DNA of 64,000 bases from Bacteroidota bacterium (GTDB lineage: Bacteria; Bacteroidota; Bacteroidia; Bacteroidales; F082), in the NCBI GenBank assembly GCA_020444415.1, contig JAHLLA010000009.1, positions 47,046 through 111,045 of the forward strand. Reading direction: 5' to 3'. Of this stretch, positions 7,073-15,792 are shown in pieces. The position numbers and the translations under genes are program-made. How positions within the stretch are numbered: position 1 is the stretch's first letter; each line of letters begins with the position of its first letter. A model generated the notes under the pieces. That model ran no database searches. It saw only the letters and a list, made by a program, of their open reading frames with translations, and was not told the origin of the DNA.

Positions 7073-8743
7073 CTACCTAATTTTCACAAGCTGACCATGA
7101 GCCATAGCATCACCAACTTTCAAGTTGAAATAGTAAATCCCATCAGCAAAGTCTGCGGCATGCCAAATAAGTTGCTGTTTTCCCTGTTGCTGGCTTTCTT
7201 GTTTTTGATAGATTAATTGGCCAAGATGATTATAAATAAGTAGAGATATATTTTCAGCTTGCTGAAGCTCGTATGAGAGTGTAATTGAAGTGGTAAAAGG
7301 ATTAGGACGGGGTGAAATATTTAATCCGTTGCTTAAAGGCATTAAATCATGAAATCCTAAGGGGCTTGAACCAAACTCATAGGCGCCCATATCTACAAAT
7401 GCTTCTCCATCATTATTTCCATCCCAAACCCGGTTATTTCCCAGGATGTCTGTTTCTGGTAAAGGAAAATCGCTGATTAACAGCGTTTGAATACCATTAT
7501 CAATACACTGGGAATTACTACTAAGAGCGCAATCGTGTTCCCCACCGGAATCAAATTGTGGATCCATATCAAAATTTCCATCCATTTCGTTTAGGTCTCC
7601 AACAACTCCATTTCCGTCGAGTCCTTCAATGTTGTTGTGCCACACTGTGGGCATATTTCCCGGATTTGAATAAATAGATGGCCCTTCATCTGCAATATTC
7701 TCATAGATAATATTATTAGCTGTTAAAGGATCACTGTAAATAACAATTCCGGCCACCGCTGAAGTATTGATCATACCACCACCATTATCGTAAGCAGTAT
7801 TTTGTATAATGGTATTGTTGAAAATATTTGGACTGGATCCCTGGTTCCAGAGTCCTGCTCCTTTCTGGGCCGTATTATCATTTATCAGGTTGTTGTATAT
7901 TTTTGGATCGGATAAGTAACAGGCCACTGCGCCGCCTTCGCCTGCATTGTTATTGGAGATTATATTGCTTTGGATCAGTGAATTTCCCCCCGATTGATAA
8001 ATACCTCCTCCAATTGCATCAGCATGATTGTCAGTTATTTCATTATCAATTATATCAGGTGATGCGAAACTGAATGTTGCAATACCCCCGCCACGGGATG
8101 AAGCTTCATTTCCTATTAGTCTGTTATTATAAATTTGAGGGCTGCTGTAACCGCAGTATATACCACCACCATCATGACCGGAATAATTGTTGATAATCAG
8201 GTTATCATGAATCTCCGGGGTTCCAAACTCAACATAGATTCCACCACCTCCCCATTCGGCAGCCCCATTAACAGCGCTGTTATTTCGAATGGTACTGTTT
8301 GAGATTAACGGATTCGCATGCCCTGCATAAATTCCACCTCCACTATTATCGGGGCAGGTACCGAATGATTTTCCGTACTCAACAATACACCAACAAATTC
8401 TTGATAGTGGCTGACTGTTAGATTGTGTATCTACAAACCTCAAACCATGCCAGCCTGTTTCCTGGTCGTCGGTTGTAAAAGTAATACTGTCTCCTGGCGC
8501 ACCTTCGGCCAGTAAACACCCATAAATGATAAACTTGTAATGACCGTTGAATGTAACCGTAACCCCGGGCTCAATGATCAGTGTTTCATTTAATGGAATG
8601 TTGATTTCACCTTCCACCAGGTATGGAGAGCCGGAAAGTAACCACTCGCCAGAGACTTCTCCCCCGGGAATGCCTGTTTGACTAAATACATTAGAAATTG
8701 ACAGAAATAGGACAGCAGAGAATAAGCATATTATCTTTTTCAT
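7073..8743 (-). CDS. Right-handed beta-helix protein with T9SS sorting domain
   Basis: 556 residues: signal peptide (MKKIICLFSAVLFLSISNVFSQ), a leading motif LVEGEINIPLNETLIIEPGVTVTFNG, then many parallel beta-helix turns with the signature SxPxIxNNxIxxNxAxxGGGIY (about residues 130-340), as in pectate-lyase-like and polymorphic-membrane-protein-like folds. A spacer with DPQFDSGGEHDCALSSNSQCIDNG...DMGAYEFG (choice-of-anchor Q type) precedes the C-terminal T9SS type A tail (ISPRPNPFTTSITLSYELQ...GIYYFNLKVGDAMAHGQLVKIR). It should be exported across the outer membrane and anchored or released. No catalytic residues can be assigned, so adhesion or glycan binding is as likely as enzymatic activity. 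Confidence 0.85.
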   Translation of the reverse strand: MKKIICLFSAVLFLSISNVFSQTGIPGGEVSGEWLLSGSPYLVEGEINIPLNETLIIEPGVTVTFNGHYKFIIYGCLLAEGAPGDSITFTTDDQETGWHGLRFVDTQSNSQPLSRICWCIVEYGKSFGTCPDNSGGGIYAGHANPLISNSTIRNNSAVNGAAEWGGGGIYVEFGTPEIHDNLIINNYSGHDGGGIYCGYSSPQIYNNRLIGNEASSRGGGIATFSFASPDIIDNEITDNHADAIGGGIYQSGGNSLIQSNIISNNNAGEGGAVACYLSDPKIYNNLINDNTAQKGAGLWNQGSSPNIFNNTIIQNTAYDNGGGMINTSAVAGIVIYSDPLTANNIIYENIADEGPSIYSNPGNMPTVWHNNIEGLDGNGVVGDLNEMDGNFDMDPQFDSGGEHDCALSSNSQCIDNGIQTLLISDFPLPETDILGNNRVWDGNNDGEAFVDMGAYEFGSSPLGFHDLMPLSNGLNISPRPNPFTTSITLSYELQQAENISLLIYNHLGQLIYQKQESQQQGKQQLIWHAADFADGIYYFNLKVGDAMAHGQLVKIR

Positions 8744-9081
8744 GATAGCAATTTTAGTGATTATAAGTAAGGTGTAATATACAATAAAAACAGTTAATTG
8801 TCAAGTGTTTACCTCATTTTTAATATACAGATGTCAATGGGAGAAAAAACTGACTAAAATTCTAGGTGCGTCATAACCCTCCTATTTGAATTAAGATGTA
8901 TGTATATTAAATACAATTAAAAAAGAGATGAAAAAGCTGAAAACGAGTTAAATAACTGTTAAATGTTCTATAGGAAGTCCTGTGCGAGCGATTTCTTTAT
9001 TTCTTTAAACAATAGATAAAAAATTTAACGGGGAAGCCGAAAACCGACCAGAGTAAGCACGAAATCAAACACCTTAAAAAA
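8744..9081. other. Intergenic region between divergent genes
   Basis: 338 nt, AT-rich, between the beta-helix gene (minus) and the small alpha/beta protein (plus). No TAnnTTTG box, stable hairpin or small ORF stands out. Confidence 0.4.
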
Positions 9082-9348
9082 ATGGCAACAGTAGTAACCC
9101 GTCATAAAGTTGGCGATATTAACAAGTGGATAAAAGGTCAGCAGGATCGTTTAGATATATTTAGAACGGCAATATCAAGTTTAAAAGCATTTCAGGATGT
9201 AGATGACCCCAATTCAGTAGCTTTGGTAATTGAAGTTACCAACATGGAATTATTTAATAAGATTTTAAATGACCCAAAAACCCAGATGGCAAAAGACAAA
9301 CACACAGTTATAGATCCCATTACCGTGTCTATGGAAATAAAATTTTAG
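9082..9348 (+). CDS. Small dimeric alpha/beta-barrel-like protein, hypothetical
   Basis: An 88-residue soluble protein (MATVVTRHKVGDINKWIKGQQDRLDIFRTAISSLKAF...) with a beta-alpha-beta-beta-alpha-beta pattern: VTRHKV strand, WIKGQQDRLDIFRTA helix, SVALVIEVTNMELFNKILNDPKTQMAKDKHTVI, and a final strand ITVSMEIKF. This is the layout of ferredoxin-like dimeric alpha/beta-barrel proteins (monooxygenase/DUF3764 type). It lies alone, with the tRNA-Cys downstream on the other strand. Function unknown. Confidence 0.65.
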   Translation: MATVVTRHKVGDINKWIKGQQDRLDIFRTAISSLKAFQDVDDPNSVALVIEVTNMELFNKILNDPKTQMAKDKHTVIDPITVSMEIKF

Positions 9349-9434
9349 TGTAATTTAATAAAAGTTAAAATCCAAATAGCCATAGAAAAACTGCTAGGTA
9401 ATGGACTTAACCGTCCCCACTTTCGTTTTCTAAC

Positions 9435-9473
9435 AAAAAACCCGTCATTAAACGTTCTGTAAAACAACGGGTT
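9435..9473 (-). terminator. Terminator of tRNA-Cys
   Basis: On the minus strand AACCCGT pairs with ACGGGTT (plus-strand positions 9467-9473 and 9439-9445) and a TTTTTT run follows immediately. It lies 15 nt downstream of the tRNA 3' end, so it ends the tRNA transcript. Confidence 0.75.
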
Positions 9474-9487
9474 AAATATTTAGTTCG

Positions 9488-9558
9488 AGGTACCGAGCGG
9501 ATTCGAACCGCTGTAGCTGGTTTTGCAGACCAGTGCCTAGCCGCTCGGCCACGGTACC
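9488..9558 (-). tRNA. tRNA-Cys (GCA anticodon)
   Basis: The 71-nt minus-strand sequence folds as a cloverleaf. The acceptor stem GGTACCG pairs with CGGTACC with discriminator U, the anticodon loop is CTGCAAA with anticodon GCA, the D arm is GGCCGAGCGGCTAGGC, and the T arm carries GGTTCGAATCC. CCA is not encoded. The U73 discriminator fits cysteine tRNAs. Confidence 0.92.
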
Positions 9559-9602
9559 TTTTTCCTAAACGGACAGCAAATTTAAAAAATTATTGATATA
9601 AT

Positions 9603-10010
9603 TTACGCTGTTTTTCTAGATAACCTTATTAACCATATCCAGAAGAAAATAAACAGTAAACTGGTTATGACGACAATGAATCCATTTACAAATAATGAAC
9701 GATAGGCATCATGCTTTACTTTTGAAATAGCATCTTGCCTAGCTGATTTATACATTTCCTCCAATGTCGTATCATCCAATAAAAGGTTATGCTCAATATC
9801 TAATGACCTAATAATATCTAGCTTATAGTTGTTAAAAGAAGCCAGACTGGGAGCGTCTTTACCGTAAGTTCTATATGCATTAAAAGGGTCTGTTAGATCA
9901 ATAAGGGAGTACACCATTGAAGAAATGCAGATTAAAAAAGCAATTATAGCAACAAGGCAGACAGCATAGCCAAATATCATTTGAATTTTTGTTGATTTTT
10001 CTTTTTCCAT
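9603..10010 (-). CDS. Hypothetical membrane protein
   Basis: A 135-residue protein with two strong membrane helices: IFGYAVCLVAIIAFLICISSMVYSLI (about 12-37) and VNGFIVVITSLLFIFFWIWLIRL (about 107-129), enclosing a charged extracytoplasmic domain of about 70 residues with FNAYRTYGKDAPSLASFNNYKLD. This matches no named family I know, though similar two-helix proteins occur in many Bacteroidota. It is a single gene with its own AT-rich leader. Confidence 0.55.
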   Translation of the reverse strand: MEKEKSTKIQMIFGYAVCLVAIIAFLICISSMVYSLIDLTDPFNAYRTYGKDAPSLASFNNYKLDIIRSLDIEHNLLLDDTTLEEMYKSARQDAISKVKHDAYRSLFVNGFIVVITSLLFIFFWIWLIRLSRKTA

Positions 10011-10120
10011 TGTCTTTGATTTGAGAGTACAACTAATAATTAGGTCTTATAAAGGTACAACACCAGTGGCGCTATGTCAATTTTATTAACTACCAAACTG
10101 ATAAATTACTTAAAATGAAG

Positions 10121-10154
10121 TATAAAAAGAGCCCGGAAGTTGAATGCCGGGCTC
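10121..10154 (-). terminator. Terminator of the 968-residue PKD protein
   Basis: GAGCCCGG (10129-10136) and CCGGGCTC (10147-10154) form a perfect 8-bp stem; on the minus strand it is followed by TTTTTATA. It lies 49 nt past the stop codon at 10204, an almost ideal rho-independent terminator. Confidence 0.8.
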
Positions 10155-10203
10155 GTTGTAATCTTTCTATCAATACTAAAGATCTATCAGTTGAGTAATA
10201 TAC

Positions 10204-13110
10204 TTACAAGGCTTTATTAAATTTCAGTTGCCGGATCCCTTTTTCTGTTGTTATAATTACAACATAAGTTCCTGGAGTTAGGGCACTCACATCCATTAGC
10301 AAAGATTTTGTGCCATTCGCCTGTGAAGCGATCCTTTGGCCATTTAGGCTATAAAATTCAGCTTTCAGGATTACACTTTCAGCTTCCATACTGAGATAAT
10401 CTTTAACGGGATTCGGATACATTTTAACTGAATTATCTTTCACTTCATTTATACCATCTGGTCCGACAATGATCATATTGGTTTTGGTTTCGGTTTTTGA
10501 AGCGCTTCCATCATTTACAGTAAGGCTCACCGTATATGTTCCGTTGCTGTTATATGTATGAGAAGGGTTTTGCAATGTGCTGCTTGTGCCATCTCCAAAG
10601 TTCCAATCCCAGGAAATGATCTCCCTGTTTGCCTGAGTCATTTTAGGAGGCATCGGATCAAATGACCTGCCACCCGGTTCGGTATCCGTAATATGATTGA
10701 TGACATTCACGGCACCGGTTGAACCGTTTACGGTACATACATCCCAATACAATCCTTCTCCAGCCGTAGGTATCTGAAGGTTATAGAGCAAGCCATTATC
10801 ATTAAAAATCTGAACAACGGCGCCTGAAGTTGTAATTTCCGGTTCTTGATCATAATTGTAAATGTAGTAATGATATTCTCCAGGGTACAATGTATAAATA
10901 GTAGTGGTTTCAGGTCCATAGCTATCTGTATCATCAATGTCGAGCACGGCATATGGCGGGCTGTCAGCAGATCCCTGACTGCTATAATACACATGATATG
11001 AATTACCATCAATAGGTGGTGTTTTAAGGTGTGAATCAATATCTTCAGGCAGTACACCCCATGTTAAAACAAACCTCATCTGGCCTGTTGCGAGGTTTGG
11101 TGATAAAGAAATGGCCAGTTCGAGCGAACCACCATCCGGAATAACGACTTGGCTGTTGGTATAGGTGGTGTAGCCCTCGTGCGATGCAGTAACTGTGTGT
11201 GTTCCTTCAGAAGATAGATCAGTAAACTGGACCGCCAAAGGAGCTGTACCTGTGGTGGGTGTACCAGTAAAGTTGGCATTAAGGGTTCCGGCCGGTATGC
11301 CTGTAATAGAATAATTACCATTGGCATCTGTATAATCTGATAATCCGGCCACTGATACCAGGGCGTCCGGAACCGGTTCTCCTGTTATGGCATCTGTTAC
11401 AAGTCCTGATAAAGTACTGGTTCCGCCACCGCCATCACCAACAATGATATATTGGGTTTTTGTCTCTGTATTGCTGCTTGTGCCATCGCTGATGGTCAGG
11501 CTTACAGTATAAGTTCCATCACTTGTATAGGTATGCGAAGGATTCTGCAGTGTAGTGGTTGTGCCATCACCAAAATTCCAATCCCAGGAAACGATATCCC
11601 TTTTATGCTGAGGTTTTTTAGGTGGCATTAAGTCAAATGATTTGTCACCAGGCTCAATGCTTGTAATGGTATTGATAATATTCACAGCGCCCGTGGCACC
11701 ATTTACCGTACAAATATCCCAGTATCGTCCTTCTCCAACGGTTGGAATTTGAAGGTTGTGTAGCAGACCATTGTCGTTAAAAATCTGAACAACTGCACCT
11801 GAAGTAGTTATTTCGGGATTGCCTGAGTAATTGTAAATATAATAATGGTATTCTCCCGTAAACAGGTTATAAATGGTCGTTGTCTCCGGGCCATAGCTCG
11901 TAATGTCATCAATATCAAGTATAGCGTATGGGGGGCTGTCAGCAGAACCTTGCTGTGAATAAAAAACGTGGTATGTATTCCCTTCAATAGAAGGTGTTTT
12001 TAGATGAGAATCCAAATCACTAGGCGATTCTCCCCATGTAAGTACAAACCTCATTTGTCCGGTTGCCAGCGTAGGAGAAAGTGATATGGCTAGTTCAAGC
12101 GAACCACCATCAGGAATAACGACTTGGCTGTTGGTGTAGGTTACATAGCCTTCATGAGAAGCCGTAACAGTTTGAGTTCCTTCGGAAGACAGGTCAGTAA
12201 ATTGCACCGCTAAAGGAGCAGGTCCTGTAGTTGGTGTAGCGGTAAAATTGGCATTTAAAGTACCTGCCGGAATGCCTGTGATCGAATAGTTACCTTCGGC
12301 ATCGCTGTAATCTGAAATGCCTGCTACGGTTACCAAAGCGTCCGGGATAGGATCACCGGTCAAGGCATCGGTAACTTGTCCGTACAAAGTATTTTCAGTG
12401 GCGGCTTCGGAAGTAACCACAACATCATCGAGCATAAAAATAAACGCATCATTTGAAACGCATTGGATGCCAATATATACATCCATTCCATCATAGGCAG
12501 AAAGGTCAAATTGTTTTTGCTGCCAGGCAGTGGCAGGCGCTTCAAGATCATTGCTTCCGCTGATTATGGTAAAGCTGGCAGGATCATTATTGGTGGTTGA
12601 AACACCCACTTTGTATCTCTCCAGGCCATACTGAGCAGTGTATGATTTCACCCAGAAACTCAGATTTGAATTTGTTCCAAGGCTAATCGAGGGTGTAATG
12701 ATCCAGTCATTATTCGGTGGGGAGATTGCTGCAAAACAAGCTGCAAATTTACTTCCACTATGGGGCTGAATCGCCGGATCGGCTCCCATTGATGGTTCTA
12801 CTGTTGATGGATTAAATACGATATAAGCCATCGCAGCTTCACTATTCGGAAAGGTATGATCGAGTATACCATATGTTGCACTGCCATCCACATCGGCAGT
12901 CGTCCAGGGGCTAAAATCGAGTGTAAAATCGGAATAGCCGTCAAAATTTTCTTCCAGTGAATTTAATAAACGGCTTTTTTCCAAAGAAGCCTTCCAGGCA
13001 TATGGTACAGTTGCCTGCGTTTTTAATCCGGTGTTAATCCGGCTAAACTGCCCTATACTCGTTTGAGTCATAATAAGGGCAAGAACAAAAAGTAAAACTT
13101 TTGATTTCAT
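10204..13110 (-). CDS. Large T9SS-exported protein with duplicated, interleaved CarboxypepD_reg-like, YfaP/DUF2135-like and PKD modules
   Basis: 968 residues with signal peptide (MKSKVLLFVLALIMTQTSIG). Residues about 50-235 form a cleaved-adhesin/MAM-like beta-sandwich (ENFDG..., WIITPSISL..., WQQKQFDLSAY..., MLDDVVV). Two copies (about 242-558 and 567-884) of a 325-residue block follow, each with a carboxypeptidase-regulatory-like domain (GxVTDAxTGxPxPDALVxVAG), a DUF2135/YfaP-like domain (FVLTWG..DLDSHLKTP...HVYYS) and the PKD core SWDWNFGDGT...PSHTY...GTYTVSL. In both copies the first part of the PKD domain is displaced into the regulatory-like domain. The chain ends in a T9SS type A tail (MYPNPVKDYLSMEA...TYVVIITTEKGIRQLKFNKAL). 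It is likely a cell-surface adhesin or matrix protein with no recognisable enzymatic domain. Confidence 0.85.
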   Translation of the reverse strand: MKSKVLLFVLALIMTQTSIGQFSRINTGLKTQATVPYAWKASLEKSRLLNSLEENFDGYSDFTLDFSPWTTADVDGSATYGILDHTFPNSEAAMAYIVFNPSTVEPSMGADPAIQPHSGSKFAACFAAISPPNNDWIITPSISLGTNSNLSFWVKSYTAQYGLERYKVGVSTTNNDPASFTIISGSNDLEAPATAWQQKQFDLSAYDGMDVYIGIQCVSNDAFIFMLDDVVVTSEAATENTLYGQVTDALTGDPIPDALVTVAGISDYSDAEGNYSITGIPAGTLNANFTATPTTGPAPLAVQFTDLSSEGTQTVTASHEGYVTYTNSQVVIPDGGSLELAISLSPTLATGQMRFVLTWGESPSDLDSHLKTPSIEGNTYHVFYSQQGSADSPPYAILDIDDITSYGPETTTIYNLFTGEYHYYIYNYSGNPEITTSGAVVQIFNDNGLLHNLQIPTVGEGRYWDICTVNGATGAVNIINTITSIEPGDKSFDLMPPKKPQHKRDIVSWDWNFGDGTTTTLQNPSHTYTSDGTYTVSLTISDGTSSNTETKTQYIIVGDGGGGTSTLSGLVTDAITGEPVPDALVSVAGLSDYTDANGNYSITGIPAGTLNANFTGTPTTGTAPLAVQFTDLSSEGTHTVTASHEGYTTYTNSQVVIPDGGSLELAISLSPNLATGQMRFVLTWGVLPEDIDSHLKTPPIDGNSYHVYYSSQGSADSPPYAVLDIDDTDSYGPETTTIYTLYPGEYHYYIYNYDQEPEITTSGAVVQIFNDNGLLYNLQIPTAGEGLYWDVCTVNGSTGAVNVINHITDTEPGGRSFDPMPPKMTQANREIISWDWNFGDGTSSTLQNPSHTYNSNGTYTVSLTVNDGSASKTETKTNMIIVGPDGINEVKDNSVKMYPNPVKDYLSMEAESVILKAEFYSLNGQRIASQANGTKSLLMDVSALTPGTYVVIITTEKGIRQLKFNKAL
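10459..12387 (-). repeat. Internal tandem duplication of a ~975-bp block inside the PKD protein gene
   Basis: Codons for residues 242-558 (12387 down to 11437) and 567-884 (11412 down to 10459) encode nearly the same 320 residues, including the identical block order and the same displaced PKD fragment (12175-12258 and 11200-11283). The DNA copies have drifted at many third positions, so the duplication is not recent. A short glycine linker (VGDGGGGTS) separates the copies. Confidence 0.85.
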
Positions 13111-13436
13111 GATTCGGGTTTTAAGTTGAACACATTAAAAGATTGTATGATAGTAGGCTGGTCATCTTTATCGATTCGTTACTGAAAGGTGTAATTTAAA
13201 GATGAACAGCAAACATTACATTACACTGCCTGCTATGAATTTTTAATTCAACTCAAAAATATCAAGGCTTGATGAGGAAATGTGAGTCATACTGTACAAA
13301 AAAACGCTAAATGGTAAAAATTTACGATTTGCAACAATTGAAAAGGCTAAAATGAACAAAAAGGGAAACTGTTGTATTTCTATTGTTAGTAGCGATTATT
13401 CAATAATAAAATACATCCTGTGGGTGACCTATCGCT
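13111..13436. other. Intergenic region upstream of the PKD protein
   Basis: 326 nt between folB and the PKD gene, both on the minus strand. A minus-strand TATTTTTG box is present near 13249-13256, a candidate -7 element for the PKD gene, but no TTTG lies at the right spacing. I see no ORF or stable hairpin. Confidence 0.4.
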
Positions 13437-13787
13437 TCAGGTATTGAGTTCAAGGCTGACGAAATCCATTTTTCCGCCCAGCGGTGGGTTTAGCTTTCTG
13501 ATCTTGATACGGACATGATCAACATTTGTGAATTCCTTTTTGATACGATCCAGAATCCTTCGTGCTACATGCTCAAGTAATTTGGATGGTGTTTCCATTT
13601 CTTTTTTTACCAATAGAAATACGGATTGGTAGTTTACTGTATCCTTAAGATTATCAGATTTTTCTGCTGTCGATGTATCAACTTCCAGAAAAAGATCGAT
13701 CCTGAATTTTGTACCGATCACCTGTTCTTCTTTAAAACAGCCATGATAGGCAAAAAACTCCATTCCTTCTATTGAAATAACTGACAT
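13437..13787 (-). CDS. folB: Dihydroneopterin aldolase
   Basis: A 116-residue protein of the FolB family, which converts 7,8-dihydroneopterin to 6-hydroxymethyl-dihydropterin and glycolaldehyde in folate synthesis. The start MSVISIEGMEFFAYHGCFKEEQVIGTKFRIDLFLEVD carries the conserved FxxYHGxxxEEQxxGxxF pattern, and the C-terminal VRIKIRKLNPPLGGKMDFVSLEL matches the KxxxPP...V pattern of the family. It begins 8 nt after gltX stops, so it is the last gene of a three-gene minus-strand operon. Length is normal. Confidence 0.92.
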   Translation of the reverse strand: MSVISIEGMEFFAYHGCFKEEQVIGTKFRIDLFLEVDTSTAEKSDNLKDTVNYQSVFLLVKKEMETPSKLLEHVARRILDRIKKEFTNVDHVRIKIRKLNPPLGGKMDFVSLELNT

Positions 13788-13795
13788 AGCAATAT

Positions 13796-15331
13796 TTAGT
13801 TGGCTTCTTTTTTACCAAGTACTTGCAATCCGCAATTTATACGATCCAGCGTATCTTCTTTTCCGATTACTTCGATAATATCAAACAGATGCGGCCCTTT
13901 GGCTTCGCCCACGATCAGCAATCGAAATGCATTCATAATGGTGCCCATTCCGTATTCGTTTTCTTCGATCCATGCTTTCACTACCTTTTCAGTATTCTCT
14001 GAAGTAAAATCCTGTACCTCTCCTAGCATAATCTTGAGTTCTTTCATCTGGTCAAATGAATCCGTTTTCCAGCGTTTTTTTACCGTTTGAGGGTCATATT
14101 CACTAGGCGCCTCGAAAAAGAAGGAGGATTGCTCCCAGAGCTCCGAAACGAAGTTGACACGTTCTTTCACTAATCCAACTATATAATTCAGATCTTTTTG
14201 TCCCGGATCAACGTTCTTTTCCTTTAAAACGTCCAAAAAAAGACTTACCAGCTCGTCATTGCTTTTTTCAACAAGGTAGTGATGGTTAAACCATTTCGCC
14301 TTTTCCTGGTCGAAACGCGAGCCCGACTTACCTACTTTGTCAATGGAGAAAGCCTCTACAAGTTCTGCAAGGCTGAAAAACTCGCGTTCATCGCCCGGAT
14401 TCCAACCCAGTAAAGCCATCATGTTAATAAAAGCCTCTGGAAAGTATCCATCTTCACGGTATCCGCGCGAAACTTCCCCAGTTACCGGGTCGGTCCATTG
14501 CAAAGGAAAAACAGGAAATCCCAGGCGGTCACCATCACGTTTGCTCAATTTTCCTTTTCCGTCGGGTTTTAACAATAATGGCAAATGGGCAAATTTGGGT
14601 TTGTCCCATCCAAACGCGTTATAAAGAGAAACATGTAATGGTAAAGAAGGAAGCCACTCTTCACCCCTGATCACATGGGAAATTTTCATTAAATGATCAT
14701 CCACCACATTGGCCAGGTGATAAGTAGGCATACCATCTGATTTGAAGAGAATTTTATCATCCAGGACGTTCGTGTTAACCTCTACCCTTCCCCTGATCTC
14801 ATCTTCCATAACAATAATTTGGTCTGCGGGCATTTTAAACCGGATTACAAAAGGCGTATCAGCCTCAAGTAATTCTTCCACCTCGGAGGCAGCTAAGGTC
14901 AACGAATTTTTCAGAAGCGTCCGCTGAACAGCATCGTAAGTAAATGTCTTTTTCTCTGCTTCTAATTGTTTCCTTATATTGTTCAGTTCTTCAGGTGTGT
15001 CAAAAGCATAATACGCATTCCCTGATTGGATGAGCATGTCGGCATATTCACTGTACATTTCTTTCCGTTCTGATTGTCGGTAAGGGCCAAATTCGCCTCC
15101 TTTGGTAACACTTTCATCAAACTCAATACCGCACCAGTTGAAAGCTTCCACAATGTATTCTTCGGCACCCGCAACAAAACGGTTTTGGTCGGTGTCTTCA
15201 ATTCTTAAAATAAAAGAACCACCGCTTTTCTTTGCGAAGAGATAATTGTATAAAGCCGTGCGTACACCACCGATATGTAACGGACCTGTAGGACTTGGAG
15301 CAAACCTGACACGAATTGAAGAATTTTCCAT
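13796..15331 (-). CDS. gltX: Glutamyl-tRNA synthetase
   Basis: Cytoplasmic class I aminoacyl-tRNA synthetase charging tRNA-Glu. The start at [31 protein letters not shown] gives a 511-residue protein of usual length; residues 27-81 of the longer in-frame extension are unlike the family and overlap the upstream gene, so that start is rejected. HIGH-type motif PTGPLHIGG and KMSKS-type motif [11 protein letters not shown] are both intact. Zinc ligands are not obvious, as in many bacterial enzymes. It follows the small membrane-protein gene by 26 nt and precedes folB by 8 nt. Confidence 0.95.
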   Translation of the reverse strand: MENSSIRVRFAPSPTGPLHIGGVRTALYNYLFAKKSGGSFILRIEDTDQNRFVAGAEEYIVEAFNWCGIEFDESVTKGGEFGPYRQSERKEMYSEYADMLIQSGNAYYAFDTPEELNNIRKQLEAEKKTFTYDAVQRTLLKNSLTLAASEVEELLEADTPFVIRFKMPADQIIVMEDEIRGRVEVNTNVLDDKILFKSDGMPTYHLANVVDDHLMKISHVIRGEEWLPSLPLHVSLYNAFGWDKPKFAHLPLLLKPDGKGKLSKRDGDRLGFPVFPLQWTDPVTGEVSRGYREDGYFPEAFINMMALLGWNPGDEREFFSLAELVEAFSIDKVGKSGSRFDQEKAKWFNHHYLVEKSNDELVSLFLDVLKEKNVDPGQKDLNYIVGLVKERVNFVSELWEQSSFFFEAPSEYDPQTVKKRWKTDSFDQMKELKIMLGEVQDFTSENTEKVVKAWIEENEYGMGTIMNAFRLLIVGEAKGPHLFDIIEVIGKEDTLDRINCGLQVLGKKEAN

Positions 15332-15357
15332 GAAATGAATTTTAGGCGGCAAAGGTA

Positions 15358-15768
15358 CTAATTTGACGGATGAATACGGCGCATTTGTTTTCTCTTTTGC
15401 GCTGCCCACCAAAGAAAACCAAGGGGTGCCAGAATCACTGTTGGTACGGTTGAGTTAAGCGGTTCTGGCGTACCTTTGATCGAATGCACAAAATACGTTA
15501 AGGAAATCGCAATAATTGAGGGGACAAAAACAGCCAGAAATATGGCCGAAAAACTATTTTTAATGGTGGCGATGTTTTCACATAAACGGGTGATGAAACC
15601 TCCCACTAAAAAAGTGTAAAGAGCCTGCTTTGAAGCGGCAATCAAACCATTTACAATGCCATGATCATAATTAATGAAGAATACGATCGTACCTAGAAAC
15701 AACGCTCCGGCCAGCCCCATTCTTAGGTCGAAAAGTTTGTTATGTCCTAATCTGTTCTTAACTTTCAC
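15358..15768 (-). CDS. Hypothetical membrane protein
   Basis: A 136-residue protein with at least three hydrophobic segments: [23 protein letters not shown] (about 12-34), [20 protein letters not shown] (about 74-94), and [15 protein letters not shown] (about 108-123), with a basic C-terminus [12 protein letters not shown]. The gene is just upstream of gltX and on the same strand, 26 nt apart. Its family is not known to me; the operon position suggests no particular role in translation. Confidence 0.6.
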   Translation of the reverse strand: MKVKNRLGHNKLFDLRMGLAGALFLGTIVFFINYDHGIVNGLIAASKQALYTFLVGGFITRLCENIATIKNSFSAIFLAVFVPSIIAISLTYFVHSIKGTPEPLNSTVPTVILAPLGFLWWAAQKRKQMRRIHPSN

Positions 15769-15792
15769 GATGGTGAATTAAGAAATTTCGCT

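Noticed and set aside
10728..11327. Minus-strand open frames of 83-109 residues inside the PKD protein gene
   Set aside because: They lie in an alternative frame of a clearly coding T9SS protein; they have no independent promoter and low-complexity sequence.
15332..15412. N-terminal extension of gltX
   Set aside because: It overlaps the upstream gene and its residues ([10 protein letters not shown]...) do not belong to the synthetase family, which begins at [16 protein letters not shown].
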